A stretch of 64,000 bases of DNA from Marinobacterium halophilum (GTDB lineage Bacteria > Pseudomonadota > Gammaproteobacteria > Pseudomonadales > Balneatricaceae): the NCBI RefSeq assembly GCF_003014615.1, contig NZ_PYGI01000003.1, forward strand, positions 1-64,000, given 5' to 3'. Positions 36,674 through 44,983 of the stretch are shown here, piece by piece (the first letter of the stretch is position 1; every line of letters begins with the position of its first letter). The notes below the pieces were generated by a model. The model saw nothing but the letters and a program-made list of their open reading frames with translations, was not told the DNA's origin and did no database searches. The position numbers and the translations under genes are program-made.

Positions 36674-38995
36674 ATGCGCAAGGGGCTGATCGGAGTATTA
36701 CTGATACCGCCCCTGCTGCTGGCCGCACTCTGGTTTACCCTGCCCTGGAGCGCCCAATACCTGCTGCAGCAATGGCTGCAGGAGCAGGGATTTGATCAGC
36801 CCAGACTGGTGATCCAGCGCCCTTCCTGGCAGTATCTGCGCATTGATCACCTCAGTGTCAGCCAGCGCAGTGATGGCCGTCGATTGATACTGGAAGCGGA
36901 CAATATCGAGCTCCGCTTCAGCCCGCTGGACCTGCTCCAGGGCCAACTCCACGAACTGCGTATCGAGCAGGCCCGCCTGCAGATCGATGCCGATGCGTCC
37001 ATCCGTGGCCGCTTCCAACAACTGGAACAGCAGATCGATACGCTACTGCTGACCCCCTTCAATCCAACACAGTTGTTTCAGTACGCGCCTTCGCAACGCT
37101 TGGTGATCGCTCAACTCGAGCTGATCTACACCGCACCCGAGCAACCGGTATGGTCTGCGCGCGGTAATATTGATCTGGAACCCACGCTGCTGCAAAGCCG
37201 AATGCAGCTGTTGCGGGCATCTGAAGCCCTGGGCTATCTGGATCTGACGCTGGACCCTGCACTCAATCTTGGGCTCAGTCTGAACCACGATAATCACTAC
37301 CTGCTGCGCAGCGCGCACCAGCTCACATTCCCCGAACAGGACTGGCAGCTGCGCTCTGATCTACTATTAAATGCGACCTACCTGACGGACTGGCTACAGC
37401 GATTGCAACTGCCCATCGTCCTGCCGGTCACGGCACTGGACGGACAGGTCCGCCTGAATACGCGCCTGCGCATCCCGTCGCTGATGCCAACACACCTGCC
37501 GGAATGGCTAAATCAGGTAGAGGTACAGCTGAACAATCAATTGGAGCTGGCCACCGGCCCCGGCGATGGCGTTGACAGCAGCCAGGTTAAACTGACGCTG
37601 GCGGCACAGCTGGAAAACGGCGACTTCTCGCTGAGCGTGGCACAAGGGTCCACAGTGACACTGACCGGCCTGAAGCAACCAGACCTGCAGCTTGCGAAGG
37701 TATCGGCACAGCTGACCGCGCCACTGCAGCTCAGTGGCCACTGGCAGCACCCAGACCGCTGGCAACACACGCCACTTGCACTTCAGGTAACCCCAAACGG
37801 CCTGCAAACACCCCTCCCTGTTGCGATCGCACTGCAGCCTGTCACTCTGGCCATACCGGCGGGAGCACTGCTACGCCAGCAGTATCCGCTCACGCTCCAA
37901 CTGCCCGATATTCGCCTGCAGCCCGACCGGCAACCGCCCCTGAATCTGGCAGTGCAGGCCGACATGCAGCTGGACTGGCAACACCAGCGGATCAGCACTC
38001 GTGCTCGCCTCGACAGTACCCAGCTACCGCTGACCGCAACGCTTGACGGCCACTTTGACCGCCGTCTGCACGGCCAACTGCAATTCACCCTGGCACCAAC
38101 CCACGTAGCTCCGTTACAGCAGGCGCTGAACCCCTGGCTTCCATCCACCCTACGTCCACTGGTTCTGAAGCAAGGCACCCTGAGCGCCAGTGGACGGGTA
38201 GAATTCAAGCCAAAACAGTGGACACTCAAGGCCACGCCTTTGCTGCACGACATCGATTTTATCTGGGATGAACACACACAGGTCACGGGGATGAACCTGC
38301 GCCAGCAGCTCACCGTTGATGCCAGCGGTCGATTCCATAACGAGGGCTTACTCGAAGTTGACCACACTGACAGCGGCATCCGCATATTCGGCCCCCGTGT
38401 CGATTTCGATCTGGACATGCCGTCACAAGGCCCCCCACGTCTCAGCCTGTCAACTTTCAGCCTGTCCGCCCTCGATGGCATCATCGCGGTGCCCGCCTTG
38501 AGCTTCAACCCATTGCAACCGGTGATCGACACCCGTATTGCCGTCGCCGCACTCGAACTGGATAAAATCCTGAGCCTGTACCCACAGGAAGGTCTGTATG
38601 GCAGCGGCGTACTGGGCGGCGCATTACCGGTACAGATAAACGGTGACCAGCTGCGTATCAGCGGTGGCCAACTGGTCAGCCAGGGCGAGGGCGGTGTGAT
38701 CCGCTACCAGGCAACACCGGAGATCAGTTTAATGGCCCAGCAGAACCCCGGCATCCAGCTGGCACTGGAGGCCCTGACCGATTTCCGTTTCAACCTGCTC
38801 GACCTGACCCTCGACTATGCTCCAGACGGCGAAGCCGTGATCCAGGCACGGCTCAAGGGACACAACCCGGGCTGGCAACAGGGCCGACCGGTAGACCTGA
38901 ATCTCAATATCGAAGAAAACCTGCTTGATCTGCTGCGCACACTGCGCCTGACCGACCGCGTAACCGACGCCATCGACCGCCGTTTTCGACGCTAG
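36674..38995 (+). CDS. ydbH: YdbH family AsmA-like intermembrane phospholipid transport protein
   Basis: This 773-residue protein has an N-terminal membrane helix (about 5-25) and then a long beta-rich periplasmic body typical of AsmA-like bridging proteins. The C-terminal third (from about residue 615, with SGVLGGALPVQINGDQLRIS and GGQLVSQGEGGVIRYQ) is the recognisable YdbH/dicarboxylate-transport DUF. In E. coli YdbH acts with YnbE and YdbL in phospholipid transfer to the outer membrane. Its partners ynbE and ydbL follow, but only after an inserted IS element. Shorter than E. coli YdbH (about 879). Confidence 0.85.
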   Translation: MRKGLIGVLLIPPLLLAALWFTLPWSAQYLLQQWLQEQGFDQPRLVIQRPSWQYLRIDHLSVSQRSDGRRLILEADNIELRFSPLDLLQGQLHELRIEQARLQIDADASIRGRFQQLEQQIDTLLLTPFNPTQLFQYAPSQRLVIAQLELIYTAPEQPVWSARGNIDLEPTLLQSRMQLLRASEALGYLDLTLDPALNLGLSLNHDNHYLLRSAHQLTFPEQDWQLRSDLLLNATYLTDWLQRLQLPIVLPVTALDGQVRLNTRLRIPSLMPTHLPEWLNQVEVQLNNQLELATGPGDGVDSSQVKLTLAAQLENGDFSLSVAQGSTVTLTGLKQPDLQLAKVSAQLTAPLQLSGHWQHPDRWQHTPLALQVTPNGLQTPLPVAIALQPVTLAIPAGALLRQQYPLTLQLPDIRLQPDRQPPLNLAVQADMQLDWQHQRISTRARLDSTQLPLTATLDGHFDRRLHGQLQFTLAPTHVAPLQQALNPWLPSTLRPLVLKQGTLSASGRVEFKPKQWTLKATPLLHDIDFIWDEHTQVTGMNLRQQLTVDASGRFHNEGLLEVDHTDSGIRIFGPRVDFDLDMPSQGPPRLSLSTFSLSALDGIIAVPALSFNPLQPVIDTRIAVAALELDKILSLYPQEGLYGSGVLGGALPVQINGDQLRISGGQLVSQGEGGVIRYQATPEISLMAQQNPGIQLALEALTDFRFNLLDLTLDYAPDGEAVIQARLKGHNPGWQQGRPVDLNLNIEENLLDLLRTLRLTDRVTDAIDRRFRR

Positions 38996-39021
38996 AGGCT
39001 ATTGATTCGCCTGCCGTTCAG

Positions 39022-39170
39022 GTGACTGCTCCCCGCCCTAACGGGCGAGGTTTCCAACTTCTCAGGCAGCAACCGGCGCGTGGCCGGATTTACGCAAGCC
39101 TCCATTGGCAGGAACCGACAGCCCTTCGGCCCGTAGTTTGATAATGCCCTGCTGCCGGATATTGATCGCG
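39022..39170 (-). ncRNA. Probable TnpB guide RNA (omega/reRNA) scaffold
   Basis: In IS605-family elements the tnpB 3' end and right end encode an RNA that TnpB uses as guide scaffold; the guide is the flanking DNA just past the right end. Here the scaffold would end with the GC hairpin 39033-39052 and TCAC at 39025-39022. The guide would be copied from minus-strand 39021 downward (CTGAACGGCAGGCG onward). The 5' end of the RNA is not visible; the left boundary given here is nominal. Confidence 0.45.
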
Positions 39171-40243
39171 GCATTTACGTCGCGGTCATGTTGTACTAGA
39201 CAAGCAGGGCACGTCCAGTTTCGCACCGACAACGGCATTGATTCCAGCTTGTGGTTACAGCCGGAGCACGTCTTGGAGCTGGCAAACCACTGGTCAATTT
39301 TGACTAGGTGCTTGCCTTGTGCCTTAGCTTTGTATTCCAGCTTATGGATCAAACTGAACCAGCTTGCGTCAGCAATATGCTTCGACAGTTTCCGATTTTT
39401 CAGCAGGTTTTTCACTTTTAACGTCTCGACAACCACCGCTTGGTTTTTGTCAATGAGTTGTCGGGACAGATTGTGCTGAAAGTCAGCACGGGTATTCGCT
39501 AGGCGTTCATGTGCTTTGGCAAGTTTCAGTCGTGCCTGCGCACGGCCTTTGCTGCCTTTCTGGCAGCGCGAAAGGGCTTTTTGCTTGCGCCGCAAATTCG
39601 CCTGCGCGCGCTTCAGGAAGCGAGGATTCGCCGTCTTATTCCCTTCCGAGTCGATGGCAAGATGGGTTAATCCCAGATCGACACCCAGGACCGTATTAAC
39701 GGTTTGCAAGGGAGCCGGCGTCTCTATGCCATCTTCCACCAACAACGAGGCATAGTATTTGCCCGTGATGGTGCGCGACAGGGTGATGCTTTTGAGCGTT
39801 CCCGCCAGCTCCCGATGGATGCGGGCCTTGATCGGTTTAAGCTTCGGCACCTTGATCCAGTTGTCGCCTGCACTGACACTCATGCAGTGGTAACTGGACT
39901 GCTTGCCGTGCTTGCGCTTGAACGTGGGGTAGCGTGCGGGAAGCTTTGGATCGAAGAAGTTCTGGAAGGCTTTATCCAGGTTGATACAGGCCTGCTGGAG
40001 TGCGATGGAATCAAAATCTTTGAGCCAGTGGTATTTGCGGGATTTCTTCGCCACTGCCAACAGCGGTTTGAGGTCTTTCTTGGCACGTAGTTTTGTGCCA
40101 TGCCGACGATATTGAGAACGGATGATATGCAGCGCCTTGTTGTACACGAACCGCGTAGCCCCGAACTGGCGGTTAAGAAACGCCGCCTGTTCGGGTGTCG
40201 GATAGACGCGTACTTTTGTGGCCTTTAACATTTCAGCGCTCAT
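39062..40243 (-). CDS. tnpB: RNA-guided endonuclease TnpB
   Basis: This 393-residue protein has an N-terminal HTH_OrfB segment (KATKVRVYPTPEQAAFLNRQ) and the RuvC-like nuclease acids in order: Asp in VLGVDLGLTHLAID, Glu in AVVVETLKVKNLL and Asp in DRDVNAAINI. A zinc ribbon of two pairs (TCSGC, CPAC) lies between the last two. All catalytic residues appear intact. TnpB proteins cut DNA at sites matching their guide next to a TAM and help keep the element in place. AAGG lies 9 bases upstream of the ATG. Confidence 0.93.
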   Translation of the reverse strand: MSAEMLKATKVRVYPTPEQAAFLNRQFGATRFVYNKALHIIRSQYRRHGTKLRAKKDLKPLLAVAKKSRKYHWLKDFDSIALQQACINLDKAFQNFFDPKLPARYPTFKRKHGKQSSYHCMSVSAGDNWIKVPKLKPIKARIHRELAGTLKSITLSRTITGKYYASLLVEDGIETPAPLQTVNTVLGVDLGLTHLAIDSEGNKTANPRFLKRAQANLRRKQKALSRCQKGSKGRAQARLKLAKAHERLANTRADFQHNLSRQLIDKNQAVVVETLKVKNLLKNRKLSKHIADASWFSLIHKLEYKAKAQGKHLVKIDQWFASSKTCSGCNHKLESMPLSVRNWTCPACLVQHDRDVNAAINIRQQGIIKLRAEGLSVPANGGLRKSGHAPVAA

Positions 40244-40286
40244 TGATATGAGCCTTATACTTTAAGCCATTAGGGTCATTTTTCAA

Positions 40287-40715
40287 GTGAGTGTGCATGA
40301 TAAAGAGTTGCTATCAGATTACCTCCGAAAACGGCACAGCGTCACGAAGTTAGTCGTACATCTGATCTTCACCACCAAATACCGGCAGAAACTGTTCGAC
40401 GACTATATGATCGGACAGTTACGGGAAGCGTTCGAGTCGGCCTGTGAGAAGTTGGAATGCGATCTGGTGGAAATGGATGGCGAAGAAGATCACGTTCACC
40501 TGCTCATAAGCTACCCGCCCAAGCTGGCCGTGAGCATATTGGTGAACAACCTGAAGTCGGTGTCGTCGCGCCGGATACGCATACTCAACACGCATATAGC
40601 TCGGCAAAGTAAAAGCGGCGCATTGTGGTCGCGCTCGTACTTCGCGTGTAGCGCCGGAGGGGCGACCATCGAAACTTTGCGTGAGTATGTGCAGAGTCAG
40701 GCCGCATCTGAGTAG
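40287..40715 (+). CDS. tnpA: IS200/IS605 family Y1 transposase TnpA
   Basis: This 142-residue single-strand transposase has the HUH motif in EDHVHLLISYPP (about residue 69) and the catalytic Tyr in TLREYVQSQ near the C-terminus. The HLIFTTKYRQKLF start region is typical. Length is normal for the family, so it is probably functional. A GTG start at 40287 is assumed; no strong Shine-Dalgarno is visible. A hairpin AACCGC-TGG-GCGGTT follows the stop directly. Confidence 0.92.
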   Translation: MSVHDKELLSDYLRKRHSVTKLVVHLIFTTKYRQKLFDDYMIGQLREAFESACEKLECDLVEMDGEEDHVHLLISYPPKLAVSILVNNLKSVSSRRIRILNTHIARQSKSGALWSRSYFACSAGGATIETLREYVQSQAASE

Positions 40716-40868
40716 AACCGCTGGGCGGTTCCCGCTTGTATCCCCGCCCGATTGGGCGCGGGCTTACGCAGAGTTGTGCTAAGCTGCGGCTCAATGGAAC
40801 CCTGAGCGCAACCCCGTGTCTTACCATGCACCGGTCGATCACTCATTCACCATCAGGAAGGAAGACAG

Positions 40869-41066
40869 ATGCAACGCCACCCATTCACCCCACTGCTCTG
40901 TGCCCTGACGCTGCTTCTGGCGGCCGGTTGTACGCCGACCGTTCAAATCGCCGCACCCTCAGAGCCGATCACCATCAACCTCAATGTAAAAATCAAGCAT
41001 GAAATCCTGGTCAAGGTCGACAAGGAGATCGATACCATGCTGGATGAAAACAGCGAACTTTTCTGA
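40869..41066 (+). CDS. ynbE: YnbE family lipoprotein
   Basis: This 65-residue outer-membrane lipoprotein has signal peptide LLCALTLLLAAGC (lipid Cys about residue 20) followed by a conserved PITINLNVKIKHEILVKVDK strand-forming segment. In E. coli YnbE extends the YdbH bridge to the outer membrane. GGAAGGA lies ahead of the ATG. Only 9 bases separate it from ydbL. The IS element upstream cuts it off from ydbH, so expression may depend on tnpA read-through or a new promoter. Confidence 0.9.
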   Translation: MQRHPFTPLLCALTLLLAAGCTPTVQIAAPSEPITINLNVKIKHEILVKVDKEIDTMLDENSELF

Positions 41067-41075
41067 GGCCCGGAC

Positions 41076-41414
41076 ATGACTTTCAAGCCCTATCGTACTT
41101 TTGCCGCCACCCTGCTGGCCCTGCTGCTCAGCCTGCCCGCCTTCGCCCTGTCACTGGATGATGCCAAGACTCAAGGCCTGATTGGCGAGCGCAGCACCGG
41201 CTATCTTGGCGTCGTCACCACATCTCCCTCTGCCGACGTAACCCGCCTGGTACAGCAGGTCAACGCCAAACGCCGCGAACTCTATCAGCAGAAAGCCGCC
41301 AGCGCCGGGGTCTCGGTCGAGGTCATGGAACTGCGCACCGGACAGCGCCTGCAGGAACGCACCCCTGCAGGTGAATATATTCAGGATGCCAACGGTCGCT
41401 GGGTACGCAAGTGA
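41076..41414 (+). CDS. ydbL: YdbL family periplasmic protein (DUF1318)
   Basis: This 112-residue protein has a signal peptide ending in LPAFAL (about residue 25). The DUF1318 pattern follows: LDDAKTQGLIGERSTGYLGV, then NAKRREXYQQ-like helix and a C-terminal NGRWVRK. In E. coli YdbL modulates assembly of the YdbH-YnbE bridge. The stop overlaps the lpxR start by four bases (GTGA). Confidence 0.9.
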   Translation: MTFKPYRTFAATLLALLLSLPAFALSLDDAKTQGLIGERSTGYLGVVTTSPSADVTRLVQQVNAKRRELYQQKAASAGVSVEVMELRTGQRLQERTPAGEYIQDANGRWVRK

Positions 41415-42454
41415 CATATACCGCAAACTTGAGTGCCGCCACCCTGCTACTGATGCCGCTATCGGCAGCCGCAGCCACACCGGCAGACAACAGCTGGACC
41501 GCGAATCTGTATTTCGAGAACGACCTGTTCAGTGAAACCGATCAGCAGTACACCAACGGCGTGCGCCTGTCCTGGGTCTCCCCGGAGATCGACAGTTTTA
41601 TAGACGACCCGGCACTGCCCGACTGGCTGCGCCGCAGCAACCGACTGCTCGCCCCTCTGGACCCGGAACCGATACGGCTGGGGGATGATGTCAGTCGCCG
41701 ACTGATTTTCACCCTCGGCCAGCAGATTTTCACCCCCGCAGACCGTAAACGCACCACTCTGGACCCGAACGACCGCCCCTATGCCGGCTGGTTATATGCC
41801 GGTTTTGGCTACCACACCCAGACTCAGATGCAGATGAACTCGTTTGAAGTCAATCTTGGTGTTGTCGGTCCCGCTGCGCTGGCCCAGGAAGCACAGGATT
41901 TCATCCATGACCTGCGCGGCTTTGAACACTTCAACGGCTGGGACCATCAGCTGAAAAACGAACCGGGCCTACAGCTGGTCTACGAACATAAATACCGCTG
42001 GATGCGCCAGCCGCTGGCCCACCGCTGGGAACATGAAGCGATTCTGCATGGGGGCGGCAGCCTCGGCAATGTCGCCACCTACCTCAACGCTGGTATCGAA
42101 TACCGCATCGGCAAGCATTTACCCCACGACTTCGGCACGTCTGCCCTGCGTCCAGGTGGCGACAACAGCGTACCAAGCAGCGGTGATCCGCGATTTCGCC
42201 ATGACTGGGGTATCCATGCTTTTGCCTCGCTGGATGGCCGCTATGTTGCCCGCGATATCTTTCTCGACGGCAACACCTGGCGTGACAGTCACAGCGTCGA
42301 CCGTGAACCCTGGGTGGCCGACATAGCCTTTGGTGTGGCTGCCACTCTGGAACGCTGGAAACTGTCCTATGCGCGTATTTACCGTACTCGACAATTTGAC
42401 CAGCAAAATGACAGTCATAACTTTGGTTCCATGGCAATCTCCTACACTTTTTAA
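41411..42454 (+). CDS. lpxR: Lipid A deacylase LpxR family protein
   Basis: This 347-residue outer-membrane beta-barrel enzyme (DUF2219) removes the 3'-acyloxyacyl chain of lipid A in characterised members. It has a signal peptide (about 1-22), the catalytic-region motif YFENDLFSETDQQYTNGVRL (Asn, Asp and Thr/Ser positions), the DRPYAGWLYAGFGYHTQ motif and a terminal Phe. The start is GTG, overlapping the ydbL stop. Coupling to ydbL ties lipid A remodelling to phospholipid transport. Confidence 0.9.
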   Translation: MTYTANLSAATLLLMPLSAAAATPADNSWTANLYFENDLFSETDQQYTNGVRLSWVSPEIDSFIDDPALPDWLRRSNRLLAPLDPEPIRLGDDVSRRLIFTLGQQIFTPADRKRTTLDPNDRPYAGWLYAGFGYHTQTQMQMNSFEVNLGVVGPAALAQEAQDFIHDLRGFEHFNGWDHQLKNEPGLQLVYEHKYRWMRQPLAHRWEHEAILHGGGSLGNVATYLNAGIEYRIGKHLPHDFGTSALRPGGDNSVPSSGDPRFRHDWGIHAFASLDGRYVARDIFLDGNTWRDSHSVDREPWVADIAFGVAATLERWKLSYARIYRTRQFDQQNDSHNFGSMAISYTF

Positions 42455-42531
42455 GCTTTTGTTTGAAAACGGCTGACGCCAGCCATAGAGATTGTTAAAA
42501 TTTTGTTTTGCTTCAGCGACGATAGCATTTA

Positions 42532-42903
42532 ATGATGATCACGAAACCGCTCAGCCTACTGCTGGTAGACGACAGCCGCATTGCCCGATTAAGCCTCAAG
42601 CGTCAATTGCAGGCACTCGGACTGGAAATGTCTTTATTGGAAGCAGACTCTGCCGATTCGGCAGAAACACTACTGCAAACAGCGACTCCAGATATCGCTT
42701 TAATCGACTTCAACATGCCCGGGCGTGACGGCCTACAACTGGCCGAAGGTCTGAAACAGAGCCACCCACACATGCGCATGGCCCTGGTCACCGCCAATAT
42801 TCAGGATGCATTGGCCAAACGGGCGCAGGCACTGGGCATGGCCTTTTTGCCCAAACCCACTACAGCAGAACAGCTGAGTGCCTTTATCCAACAGGAAAAG
42901 TGA
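42532..42903 (+). CDS. Single-domain response regulator (CheY-like)
   Basis: This 123-residue receiver has LLLVDDSRIARLSLKRQLQA (acidic pair), acceptor Asp in IALIDFNMPGRDG (about residue 56), an LVTAN Thr and LPKPTT Lys. No output domain. The stop is directly followed by the ATG of the CheC-type phosphatase gene, which probably dephosphorylates it. Confidence 0.9.
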   Translation: MMITKPLSLLLVDDSRIARLSLKRQLQALGLEMSLLEADSADSAETLLQTATPDIALIDFNMPGRDGLQLAEGLKQSHPHMRMALVTANIQDALAKRAQALGMAFLPKPTTAEQLSAFIQQEK

Positions 42904-43527
42904 ATGGATCTCTTTAGTGCTGATGAACATGATCTGATTGTCGAACTGATGAACATGGGCGTCGGCCGCGCCGCTCACGCCCTGTCTCAGCTGGTCAATG
43001 ATGAAGTTTTGCTATCGGTGCCACGGCTGGAGTTCATCTCGGTGCCTGAAGCCCAGCAAGCCTTCCGCAAGGACCTCCCGCCTTTCCTGGCTGGCGTCAT
43101 GCAAGACTTTGAAGGCTTCATCAACGGTCGCGCAGCACTGCTGTTTCCTGAGGCGCGCAGCCTGGAGCTGGTCAATGCCATGATCGGCGAAGACCTGTCT
43201 GCAGATGAAATCACCGAGCTGGAACATGAAACACTGGCAGAATTGGGCAATATTTTGCTCAACCACTGCCTGGCAACACTGGCCAATCAGCTCAAACAGC
43301 AGGTTCAAACCGATATCCCGCAGGCCTTCAGCATCAGTGCTGACGAATTGCCCGGTACTTTGAACCTGTATCAAAGCGATTCCGAGAACACACTGGTCAT
43401 GCTGGTACAGATCGACTTCAGCCTGCGCAACAGTGCCCTGCGAGGATACTTGGCGTTCATTATCGACCTGCGTTCCGCAGATGCTTTTGTTACCGCATTG
43501 AGAGCCTACCTTGCAGAACTTCTCTGA
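42904..43527 (+). CDS. CheC-type CheY-P phosphatase
   Basis: This 207-residue protein has two copies of the CheC/CheX/FliY active-site pattern: DLIVELMN (D-x3-E-x2-N, about residues 12-19) and ETLAELGN (about 100-107, where the first position is Glu). CheC proteins dephosphorylate CheY-P and bind CheD in Bacillus and Thermotoga. It starts at the base after the receiver gene stop and overlaps the diguanylate cyclase start by 17 bases. A cheD gene lies about 2.6 kb away, in the che operon. Confidence 0.85.
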   Translation: MDLFSADEHDLIVELMNMGVGRAAHALSQLVNDEVLLSVPRLEFISVPEAQQAFRKDLPPFLAGVMQDFEGFINGRAALLFPEARSLELVNAMIGEDLSADEITELEHETLAELGNILLNHCLATLANQLKQQVQTDIPQAFSISADELPGTLNLYQSDSENTLVMLVQIDFSLRNSALRGYLAFIIDLRSADAFVTALRAYLAELL

Positions 43528-44971
43528 ACAGTCAGGCAGCTGCCTGTCCAATATCCTCGACAACCTGGACTGTACCGATCTGCTGCACAGCCTCGATGGT
43601 GGCGTTCTGCTGCTCGATGCACAGTGTCGCATTATCTTCTGCAATCGCTGGTTCAGTCGCCACACCGGGCTGAAAGAAGCCAGCATGCTGGGTAAAACAC
43701 TGCCCGAGCTTTATCCCGAACAGCTACCACTCCCATTGCAAGATGCACTGGAGACTGGATGTCGCCAACGGATGGGCCGCATTCTGTCATACCAATTGCA
43801 CAAACGACTGCTGCCACTGCAACGACGGACACCTCGGGGCGAATTGCAGCCACTGCACCAATCCATCCTGATCAAGCCTCTGAGTCAGAGTGAACTGACT
43901 CTGGTGCAATGCCTGGACATCACCAATGCCGTCAAACGCGAACAGCATCTGCGTGCAGGCGAACGTATCCTGAAACTGGAGCGTACAGTTCTTGAATTGA
44001 TTGCCACCGGTGATGCGCTCGACAATGTCCTTAATGAGATCTGCAATACCGTTGAACAACTGATCCCGCACGCCCCTAGCGCCATCATGTTGCTGGATGA
44101 TGAGCGAGAGCTGCTGCACATCAAAAGCGCACCCAGCTTGCCTAGCGCCTTCATGCAGCGAGAGCCAGGCCTGAACATCAACACAGCGGCCACGACCTGT
44201 ACCCGCGCAGTACAAACACGCGCACTGGCCATTACTGCCGATATTCATCAGGACGATAGTTGGCAGCCCCGGCGCGAAATGGCCCAGCGTCTGCAAATGG
44301 CGGCCTGCTGGGCTCAGCCGATTATCGCTGCCTTTGATGAAGTGATTGGCGTATTTGCCTGCTATCCGCAAACACCGCACTCGCCAAACGAGTTTGAACG
44401 TCAATTATTGCAGCGTATGGCGCACTTGGCAGCCATCGCCATGGAACGTCACCGTCGAGTTGAACGAATCCGTTTTCTGGCCATGCATGACCCGCTCACC
44501 GGCCTGCCCAATCGCAGCCTGCTCAATGAGCATCTGGGCCGCAACCTGCGTCGTGCGCACCGTGAAGGCAATCAGTTTGCGCTGATGTTCATTGACCTCG
44601 ACGGTTTCAAGCAGATCAACGACCAACACGGCCATGACGCAGGTGACGACCTGCTGTCCGTACTGGGCAGTCGCATGACCGAACAGCTGCGAGGCACAGA
44701 CACCTGCGCCCGCATTGGCGGCGATGAGTTTGTGGTCATGCTTGAGACCGTGCATTCGGTAGACTCCGCCACCCAAGTGGCCGAGAAAATCCTCAGCTGC
44801 CTCAGTGCACCGGTCCAGCGTGGCCAACAGCAACTAAAGGTGTCTGCATCTATTGGTATTGCCATCTATCCCGATGACGGCACCAGCGCAGATGCCTTGC
44901 TGACCGGTGCCGATGATGCCATGTATCAGGCCAAGGCCAAGGGCAAAAACTGCTGGTATCGTTTCAACTGA
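43511..44971 (+). CDS. PAS-GAF-GGDEF diguanylate cyclase
   Basis: This 486-residue cytosolic protein has an N-terminal PAS-like domain (about 20-140, LLHSLDGGVLLLDAQCRIIF), a GAF domain (about 155-305) and a GGDEF domain (about 315-486). The last has the active site RIGGDEFVVML (GGDEF at about 403) and an intact inhibitory I-site RGTD five residues before it. It should make cyclic di-GMP. The only plausible start is TTG 43511 inside the CheC gene; no ATG occurs before the PAS domain. It forms an operon with the receiver and phosphatase. Confidence 0.87.
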   Translation: MQNFSEQSGSCLSNILDNLDCTDLLHSLDGGVLLLDAQCRIIFCNRWFSRHTGLKEASMLGKTLPELYPEQLPLPLQDALETGCRQRMGRILSYQLHKRLLPLQRRTPRGELQPLHQSILIKPLSQSELTLVQCLDITNAVKREQHLRAGERILKLERTVLELIATGDALDNVLNEICNTVEQLIPHAPSAIMLLDDERELLHIKSAPSLPSAFMQREPGLNINTAATTCTRAVQTRALAITADIHQDDSWQPRREMAQRLQMAACWAQPIIAAFDEVIGVFACYPQTPHSPNEFERQLLQRMAHLAAIAMERHRRVERIRFLAMHDPLTGLPNRSLLNEHLGRNLRRAHREGNQFALMFIDLDGFKQINDQHGHDAGDDLLSVLGSRMTEQLRGTDTCARIGGDEFVVMLETVHSVDSATQVAEKILSCLSAPVQRGQQQLKVSASIGIAIYPDDGTSADALLTGADDAMYQAKAKGKNCWYRFN

Positions 44972-44983
44972 CATCTCGACCGG

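Larger units (their letters stand above)
39022..40785 (-). mobile_element. IS200/IS605-type insertion sequence with tnpB and tnpA
   Basis: The element has divergent tnpB (minus) and tnpA (plus), 43 bases apart, the IS605 arrangement. Subterminal hairpins mark both ends: near the tnpB 3' end CCTCGCCC / GGGCGGGG (39033-39052) followed on the minus strand by TCAC at 39025-39022, the probable right end. Near the tnpA 3' end CCCGCCC-GATT-GGGCGCGGG lies at 40743-40761. The left end beyond that hairpin is uncertain (about 40775-40800). Both proteins look intact. It separates ydbH from ynbE-ydbL. Confidence 0.85.

Noticed and set aside
39062-40243. Stand-alone Cas12-like effector
   Set aside because: Size, domain order and the divergent Y1 transposase show that it is TnpB of an IS605-type element; no CRISPR array is present.
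40716-40731. Terminator of tnpA
   Set aside because: The AACCGC/GCGGTT hairpin is perfect but has no T-run; it is more likely part of the element's end structure or incidental.
43511-43527. Frameshift or sequencing error joining the CheC gene to the diguanylate cyclase
   Set aside because: Both proteins are complete with their own domain boundaries. A 17-base overlap with a TTG start is an acceptable coupling.
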